Shown here: in pieces, positions 59,083 to 64,000 of the stretch
How positions within the stretch are numbered: the first letter of the stretch is position 1
How the letters are laid out: every line of letters begins with the position of its first letter
Assembly: GCF_900167275.1 (NCBI RefSeq)
Contig: NZ_FUWX01000006.1
Span: 62,001-126,000, forward strand
DNA length: 64,000 bases
From: Cetobacterium ceti
GTDB taxonomy: Bacteria > Fusobacteriota > Fusobacteriia > Fusobacteriales > Fusobacteriaceae
Direction: 5' to 3'
The notes under the pieces: model-generated
Seen by the model: the letters and a program-made list of their open reading frames with translations, nothing else
Databases searched by the model: none
What the model was told of the DNA's origin: nothing
Translations under genes and position numbers: made by a program

Positions 59083-60231
59083 ATGGCTTACAGTTTCTTT
59101 ATGCCTACAACTACATTAATTGGGGAAGGTGCTTTACAAGATTTAGTACCTGTTTTAAAAAGTCAAAAATTTACAAAAGCATTAATTGTTACAGATAAGA
59201 TTTTAGTTAAAATTGGTTTAGTAAAAAAACTAACTGATTTACTTGATAGTGCTGAGATTAAATATGCTATTTATGATGAGACAAAACCAAATCCAACTGT
59301 TACAAATGTTAATGATGGATTAGCTTTACTTAAAAAAGAAGATTGTAACTTTATGATTTCATTTGGTGGAGGTTCTCCACATGATGCTGCAAAAGGTATC
59401 GCATTACTAGCTACTAACGGTGGTATTATAAATGATTATGAAGGTATTGATAAATCTGAAAAACCTCAATTCCCATTAGTTGCAATAAATACAACTGCTG
59501 GAACTGGTTCAGAAATGACTAGATTCTCTATTATTACAGATGAAGAGAGACATATAAAAATGGCTATTGTTGATAAACATGTTACTCCTTTAGTAGCTGT
59601 TAATGATCCATTACTTATGACTGCAATGCCAAAAGGTTTAACTGCTGCAACTGGTATGGATGCTTTAACTCACTCTATTGAAGCTTTAGTTTCTACAATT
59701 GCAAATCCTTTAACAGATTCTGCTGCAGAAAAAGCTATTACTTTAATTTCTAAATATTTAAAAAGAGCAGTTGAGAATGGAGAAGATATTGAAGCTAGAG
59801 ATCAAATGTCATATGCTGAATATTTAGCAGGTGTTGCATTTAATAATGCTTCTTTAGGATATGTTCATGCTATGGCTCACCAATTAGGTGGATTCTACGA
59901 TTTACCTCATGGAGTATGTAATGCTATTTTATTACCTCATGTTGAAACTTTTAATAGTTCTAAATGTGCTGATAAATTAAAATTAGTTGCTCATTTAATG
60001 GGTGTAGATACAACTAATATGTCTGATGAAGAAGGTGCAAAAGCTGCCATTGAAGAAATTAAAAAATTATCTTCTGCTGTGGGTATTCCAAGTGGTTTAA
60101 AAGAATTAAATGTTAATGAAGAAGACTTCCCTATTCTTGCTAAAAATGCTTTAGTTGATGCTTGTGCATTCACTAATCCAAAAGAAGGAACAATTGAAGA
60201 AGTTATTGAAATATATAGAAGTGCTATGTAA
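59083..60231 (+). CDS. Iron-containing alcohol dehydrogenase (AdhB/group III)
   Basis: 382-aa NAD(P)-dependent dehydrogenase of the Fe-ADH family. NAD site [18 protein letters not shown]; metal ligands in VNDPLL (Asp), [19 protein letters not shown] (His and His). The whole sequence closely resembles ethanol dehydrogenase II of Zymomonas. Expected to interconvert acetaldehyde and ethanol or a related aldehyde in fermentation. Strong RBS GGGAGG and near-consensus promoter suggest high expression. Monocistronic. Confidence 0.92.
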   Translation: MAYSFFMPTTTLIGEGALQDLVPVLKSQKFTKALIVTDKILVKIGLVKKLTDLLDSAEIKYAIYDETKPNPTVTNVNDGLALLKKEDCNFMISFGGGSPHDAAKGIALLATNGGIINDYEGIDKSEKPQFPLVAINTTAGTGSEMTRFSIITDEERHIKMAIVDKHVTPLVAVNDPLLMTAMPKGLTAATGMDALTHSIEALVSTIANPLTDSAAEKAITLISKYLKRAVENGEDIEARDQMSYAEYLAGVAFNNASLGYVHAMAHQLGGFYDLPHGVCNAILLPHVETFNSSKCADKLKLVAHLMGVDTTNMSDEEGAKAAIEEIKKLSSAVGIPSGLKELNVNEEDFPILAKNALVDACAFTNPKEGTIEEVIEIYRSAM

Positions 60232-60241
60232 TTAGCCTCAA

Positions 60242-60278
60242 AAAAAGCCTCCTTTTTTAATAAAGGGGGCTTTTTTCT
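60242..60278. terminator. Terminator after the adh gene
   Basis: AAAAAGCCTCC and GGGGGCTTTTTT arms with AT-rich loop; it overlaps the end of the convergent DUF1232 gene. Confidence 0.85.
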
Positions 60279-60613
60279 TTCCATTCTTTATATTCATCTA
60301 AGGTTTTTTGAAACCTTTTTACTCCCCAAGTAATTATTGCAGTATCATCTAACAGTCCTGTCAATGGAGTTATATCTGGTATTAAATCAAAAGGATTTAA
60401 TACATATATAACAATTCCTATAAAAATTCCCATTTCTTTTTTGGAAATTTTATAATTTTTGTTTTTTACATCACCAATAAGAGAGATTATTATTTTAAAA
60501 TCCTTTCCTAAAGGACCAAACAATTGAGCTTTATTAAAAGCTTTTTTTAATGACTTCGATGATAAATTTAATTTTTTATTTTTTTCAATTAAAGAAACTA
60601 TTTTACTTACCAT
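60257..60613 (-). CDS. DUF1232 (YkvA-like) membrane protein
   Basis: 118 aa with one hydrophobic core. The signature IYVLNPFDLIPDITPLTGLLDDTAII is split over residues 70-95, diagnostic of DUF1232. Function unknown. RBS GGGGATAA; its minus-strand TATAAT is at 60648-60643. Confidence 0.85.
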   Translation of the reverse strand: MVSKIVSLIEKNKKLNLSSKSLKKAFNKAQLFGPLGKDFKIIISLIGDVKNKNYKISKKEMGIFIGIVIYVLNPFDLIPDITPLTGLLDDTAIITWGVKRFQKTLDEYKEWKEKSPLY

Positions 60614-60654
60614 ATTTATCCCCTAAAATTGTATATATTAATATTATACCATAT

Positions 60655-60682
60655 AAGTCGAATTTTGTAAAATTACCGACTT
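60655..60682. promoter_or_regulatory. Operator-like palindrome upstream of the efflux operon
   Basis: AAGTCG (60655-60660) and CGACTT (60677-60682), with TTTT/AAAA symmetry inside the 16-bp centre. It lies between the divergent -10 boxes (TATAAT 60721-60726 plus; 60643-60648 minus), as a TetR/MarR-type site would. Regulator not in the window. Confidence 0.5.
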
Positions 60683-60764
60683 AATAGCGACATAAATGTG
60701 TAAACGTTCTATTTTTATGGTATAATTTAAAGTCTTTTCTATATAAATTAAAGGTGGTGTAATA

Positions 60765-62201
60765 ATGAAATGCAAGTTTATATTTTCTTTTATTTTATTG
60801 GTTCTATCTGGCTGTGCCATGATTCCAAAAATAAAGGAAAACAAGATTCAAGATATTTCCACTATAAAAACCCAATCTTTAGAAAATAATTTAGTTTTTC
60901 AAAGAAATAAGTGGTGGAATATTTATGAAGATAAAAACTTAAATAATTTAATGGATGTAATTTTAAAAAACAATTCCGATTTAAAAATTGCTCAATTAAA
61001 TATTGAAAAATCCAATGAATACATAAGTTTATCAAAATCTAAAGAGGGCCCTACTGTTGATTTAGCTGGTAATTATCAAAGGGAACGATTAAATTTAGCT
61101 CAAAGATTTCCTGCAGGTGGACAAAAAATTGTAAATCTTTATAATCTAAATTTAAAAGGAAATTATCCAATTGATATATTTGGAAAATATTCAAACTTGA
61201 ATAAAGAAGCTCAGTATAAGAGTTCTGCAGCTAAAATGAGCAAAAATCTTATTCAATTAAATCTTTCTACAAAAGTAACTCAACTTTATGGTTACTGGAA
61301 ATATTTAAATTATGAAAATGAAAATTTAAATGAAAAAAATATTATTTTAAAAGAAATGATTGCCATGGAAAAAACCAATGTTGATATTGGAAATTCTACA
61401 AAGGAAAATCTTTTAAACTTAAAGAATATTTATATTCAAAATCAAATCCTTTTAGAAAAAAATAAATTAAATTTAGAACTTACTAAAAATAGTATTTATT
61501 TACTAGGAGGAAATAATATTAATGAAGAAATTTCTAAAATCTTAGAATCTGCTAAAAATTCATCAAATATTTTAATGACAAATTTAAATATTCCAAGTTC
61601 TATTTCTTCAGATATTGTTATAAATAGACCAGATGTTCAATATTATTTATTTTTAATTGATGCTCAAAAATCTAAATTAAAATCTTTAAAAGCTGATTTT
61701 TATCCTCAAATTTCTTTAACTGGAAATTTTGGTTATACATCTCTTAAGTATTCAACTTTATTTGATTCTTATTCTGTTTTAGGATCAATTGGACCAAGTT
61801 TATATTTACCAATTTTTAGATCTGGAGCAATTAGAAGTAATTATAAAATTGCAGGAACTGATTTAAATATTTTTATAGAAAATTATAATAAAACTGTAAT
61901 TAATGCTTTTAATAATATAAATAATGAACTTGCTAAAACTAAAACTAGTTCTAGAAATTTAAACCTTACAAAGGATGCCTTTAAAAACACAACTGAAATT
62001 TTTAAAGAAAATGCTAAAAAACATAACTTGGGATATCTATCAAATTATATGTATTTAAATACTAAGTTTGATTGGCTAAATAGTGCTCTTCAAGAAAAAC
62101 AAGCTTATCTACAAAATTATAATGAACAATTGGGATTGATAAATGCTGTAGGTGGATCTTTTCAAAGTAAGATAAATGTTGGAGGAAATAATGGAAACTA
62201 A
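60765..62201 (+). CDS. TolC-like outer-membrane efflux lipoprotein (NodT family)
   Basis: 478 aa. Type II signal with lipobox LSGC near residue 18. Two repeats of long coiled-coil helices, with SDLKIAQLNIEKSNEYI in the first and the typical RPDVQYYLFLIDAQKSKLKSLKADFYPQISL in the second. Forms the trimeric exit duct of a tripartite pump. First gene of an operon with EmrA- and EmrB-like proteins, overlapping the next frame by 11 nt. Confidence 0.92.
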   Translation: MKCKFIFSFILLVLSGCAMIPKIKENKIQDISTIKTQSLENNLVFQRNKWWNIYEDKNLNNLMDVILKNNSDLKIAQLNIEKSNEYISLSKSKEGPTVDLAGNYQRERLNLAQRFPAGGQKIVNLYNLNLKGNYPIDIFGKYSNLNKEAQYKSSAAKMSKNLIQLNLSTKVTQLYGYWKYLNYENENLNEKNIILKEMIAMEKTNVDIGNSTKENLLNLKNIYIQNQILLEKNKLNLELTKNSIYLLGGNNINEEISKILESAKNSSNILMTNLNIPSSISSDIVINRPDVQYYLFLIDAQKSKLKSLKADFYPQISLTGNFGYTSLKYSTLFDSYSVLGSIGPSLYLPIFRSGAIRSNYKIAGTDLNIFIENYNKTVINAFNNINNELAKTKTSSRNLNLTKDAFKNTTEIFKENAKKHNLGYLSNYMYLNTKFDWLNSALQEKQAYLQNYNEQLGLINAVGGSFQSKINVGGNNGN

Positions 62202-63327
62202 TAATCAAATAAAAAACAAAAAAATAGCTAAGAAAAAAATAGGAATATTTTTGTTTCTTTGTGCTATTCTTGCCCTTTTATATTTTTTATATTGGAACTT
62301 CTATGGAAAATCACATATAGAAACTGAGGATTCTTATGTTAATGGAAATCAAACTACTGTAACTTCACAAATTTCAGGACCAATAAAAAATATTTATTTT
62401 AACAATACTACTGTTGTTAAAAGAGGACAGCTTTTAGCTACAATTGATGATACTAACTATAAAATATCTTTAGCTTTAGCTGAAGCTAATCTAGGAAAAG
62501 CTGTAAAAGATTATTATTCTTTACAACTTAATTTAGAAAAATCTAAAAATGATGTTCTTGTAAAAGAAAATAATTTAATAAAAACAACAGCAGATTATCA
62601 CAGAGCATTAAAAGCTTTTAAAAATGGAATTTTAAGTAAAGAAAAATATCAAACTGCATTAAACCTTTATAAAAATTCTCAAATTGCTTTAGCTTTAAGT
62701 AAGCAAAATATGGAAACTGCAAAATTAACAAGTTCGTCTCAAGATATTTATTCTCACCCTATAGTTAAAAGTGCCATTGAAAAATATAAAAATGCAACTT
62801 TAAATTTAATGAGGACTAAAATATATGCTCCTGTAGAAGGTACTATTACAAAAAAAGCTGTGGAATTAGGTCAAGAAGTTCAAACAGGACAAAATCTTGT
62901 TACTGTTATTAACTTAAATAATATTTGGGTAGATGCAAATTTTAAAGAAACTCAAATGAAAAATATAAAAATAGGAAATGAAGTAACTTTAAAAAGTGAT
63001 TATAATGGAAAAGAATATAAAGGAGTTGTTACAGGTATATCTCCAGGAAGTGGTAGTGCTCTTTCTTTATTACCAGCACAAAATGCAACTGGAAACTGGA
63101 TTAAAATAGTTCAAAGAGTCCCTGTAAGAGTTGAAATTGAAAAAACTTCTTTAGAAAATAATGGAACTATTCCTGTAGGAACATCTATAACTACTACAAT
63201 TAATACAAATAAAAATGAAAATATTGAAAAACAGGCTTATATGAATGAAACTAATTTCTATAAAATAAATAATAATACTTTTATGGATAAAGTAAATCAG
63301 ATTATAAAAATGAATTCTGGGAAGTGA
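62191..63327 (+). CDS. emrA: EmrA/HlyD-family membrane fusion protein
   Basis: 378-aa periplasmic adaptor: one N-terminal helix (FLFLCAILALLYFLYW), barrel-sandwich/lipoyl halves (YVNGNQTTVTSQISGPI and IYAPVEGTITKKAVELGQEV) flanking a coiled-coil hairpin, then a beta-barrel (LNNIWVDANFKETQMKNI). I chose ATG 62191, 5 nt after GGAGG, inside the 3' end of the TolC-like gene. Couples EmrB to the outer-membrane duct. Confidence 0.93.
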   Translation: METNNQIKNKKIAKKKIGIFLFLCAILALLYFLYWNFYGKSHIETEDSYVNGNQTTVTSQISGPIKNIYFNNTTVVKRGQLLATIDDTNYKISLALAEANLGKAVKDYYSLQLNLEKSKNDVLVKENNLIKTTADYHRALKAFKNGILSKEKYQTALNLYKNSQIALALSKQNMETAKLTSSSQDIYSHPIVKSAIEKYKNATLNLMRTKIYAPVEGTITKKAVELGQEVQTGQNLVTVINLNNIWVDANFKETQMKNIKIGNEVTLKSDYNGKEYKGVVTGISPGSGSALSLLPAQNATGNWIKIVQRVPVRVEIEKTSLENNGTIPVGTSITTTINTNKNENIEKQAYMNETNFYKINNNTFMDKVNQIIKMNSGK

Positions 63328-63332
63328 TATAA

Positions 63333-64000
63333 ATGAGAACACTTAAATCCACAGAATTAGTATTAGCAACTGTTGCTTTGGCCATAGGAGCATTTATGAA
63401 TGTTCTTGATAGCACCATTGTAAATGTTTCTCTAAGCCATATTGCTGGAGATTTTGGTGTAGCTCCTAACAATGGTACTTGGGTTATTACATCCTATGCC
63501 GTATCTGAAGCAATATTTCTTCCATTAATTGGTTGGTTAACAACTAGATTTGGTGTCCTAAGACAGTATATTTGGGCAACTTTACTTTTTACTTTAGCAA
63601 GTATGGCTTGTGGAATTAGTCCTACTTTTGAATTTTTATTAGCTTCTAGAATTCTTCAAGGAATTGTAGGAGCTAGTATGATTCCTTTATCTCAGTCAAT
63701 AATGATGATGCTTTATCCTAAAGATAAAAAAGCTGTAGCTTTAGGAATCTGGGCAATGACTGTTGTTATAGCTCCTATTGTTGGTCCTATATTAGGAGGG
63801 TGGATTACTGATACCTTCAGTTGGAGATGGTCATTTTATATAAATCTTCCATTTGGAATTATTTCTACTTTTATTATTCATAAATTGGCTCAAAATTTAG
63901 GAATGAAAGATGAAACTAAAAAGGAACCTATAGATATTTGGGGCTTAATATTTTTAGCAGTTGGAATTGGTTCTTTACAGTTAATGTTAGATAAAGGTAA
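63333..64000 (+). CDS. emrB: EmrB-type DHA2 multidrug transporter, C-terminus cut by window edge
   Basis: The visible 222 residues of an MFS drug:H+ antiporter with 14-helix DHA2 features: VALAIGAFMNVLDSTIVNVSL (motif D1), GVAPNNGTWVITSYAV, RLF-like motif A TTRFGVLRQY, RILQGIVGASMIPLSQ, and motif C-like VVIAPIVGPILGGWITD. It starts at ATG 63333, 5 nt after the emrA stop, with GGAAGTGAT as RBS. It completes a TolC-EmrA-EmrB tripartite pump for hydrophobic toxins such as bile salts. Confidence 0.95.
   Translation, partial: MRTLKSTELVLATVALAIGAFMNVLDSTIVNVSLSHIAGDFGVAPNNGTWVITSYAVSEAIFLPLIGWLTTRFGVLRQYIWATLLFTLASMACGISPTFEFLLASRILQGIVGASMIPLSQSIMMMLYPKDKKAVALGIWAMTVVIAPIVGPILGGWITDTFSWRWSFYINLPFGIISTFIIHKLAQNLGMKDETKKEPIDIWGLIFLAVGIGSLQLMLDKG

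Noticed and set aside
1-64000. CRISPR arrays, prophage or integrative elements
   Set aside because: No regularly spaced repeats, integrase, capsid or conjugation genes seen; all regions read as ordinary chromosome.

Overview
The window looks like chromosomal DNA from a member of the Fusobacteriota, probably Fusobacteriaceae. It is very AT-rich. Envelope genes are Gram-negative: a FomA-like porin at 22070-23131, an OmpA-type lipoprotein, and a TolC-like outer-membrane lipoprotein with EmrA/EmrB. The physiology is anaerobic and fermentative: PTS transporters, an AdhB-type iron alcohol dehydrogenase, AhpC with an AhpF homolog, and Na+-coupled transport. I see no rRNA, CRISPR array, prophage or intact transposon. 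There is one tRNA, tRNA-Arg(CCT).

Layout. 0-5.5 kb: murI (cut by the window edge), Mrp/NBP35 ATPase, an aminotransferase, then a peroxide module (AhpC, a domain-inverted AhpF homolog and a 48-aa protein). 5.8-13.2 kb: a Spy-like periplasmic protein, a plasmid-type Rep_3 initiator, then an operon of PTS IIA, glycosylasparaginase, PTS IIC, PTS IIB and a PepV-type dipeptidase, followed by an isoprenoid-synthase-like gene and DUF2147. 13.2-24 kb: htpG with a CIRCE-like site, DUF4403, MscS, OmpA-like lipoprotein, a dual GGDEF-EAL protein followed directly by malQ, the porin, and a tiny hydrophobic peptide gene. 23.5-28.3 kb: DMT transporter and creatininase divergent from a CodA-type deaminase, an adenine-class purine riboswitch with its NCS2 permease, and the tRNA. 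28.4-38 kb: LemA/DUF2207, mglBAC, secreted MsrA, M42 peptidase, HAD phosphatase, recA. 38.4-44 kb: ADP-ribosylglycohydrolase, degenerate aldose epimerase, split chromate transporter, GNAT, NSS symporter. 44-53.3 kb: a riboswitch-rich stretch (guanine switch with NCS2 permease, fluoride switch with ClC-F antiporter, and an antisense-oriented yybP-ykoY manganese switch with a Mn/Ca P-type ATPase) plus a CPA antiporter, a GlcNAc-type PTS and a methyltransferase. 53.4-64 kb: PII-like protein, GlgX, a frameshifted small gene, OpuC-type osmolyte ABC importer, AdhB, DUF1232 and the TolC-EmrA-EmrB operon (emrB runs off the end).

How the parts fit. The cell appears to live on host-derived carbon and nitrogen: galactose/glucose (Mgl), GlcNAc (NagE-type PTS), possibly GlcNAc-asparagine or related conjugates (PTS plus glycosylasparaginase plus dipeptidase), creatinine or pyrimidines (creatininase plus CodA-like deaminase), and purines. 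Stored glycogen would be handled by GlgX and MalQ. RNA switches for adenine, guanine, fluoride and Mn2+ control four transporters within 27 kb. All start, motif, promoter and structure calls were read by eye; no database search or folding program was run.
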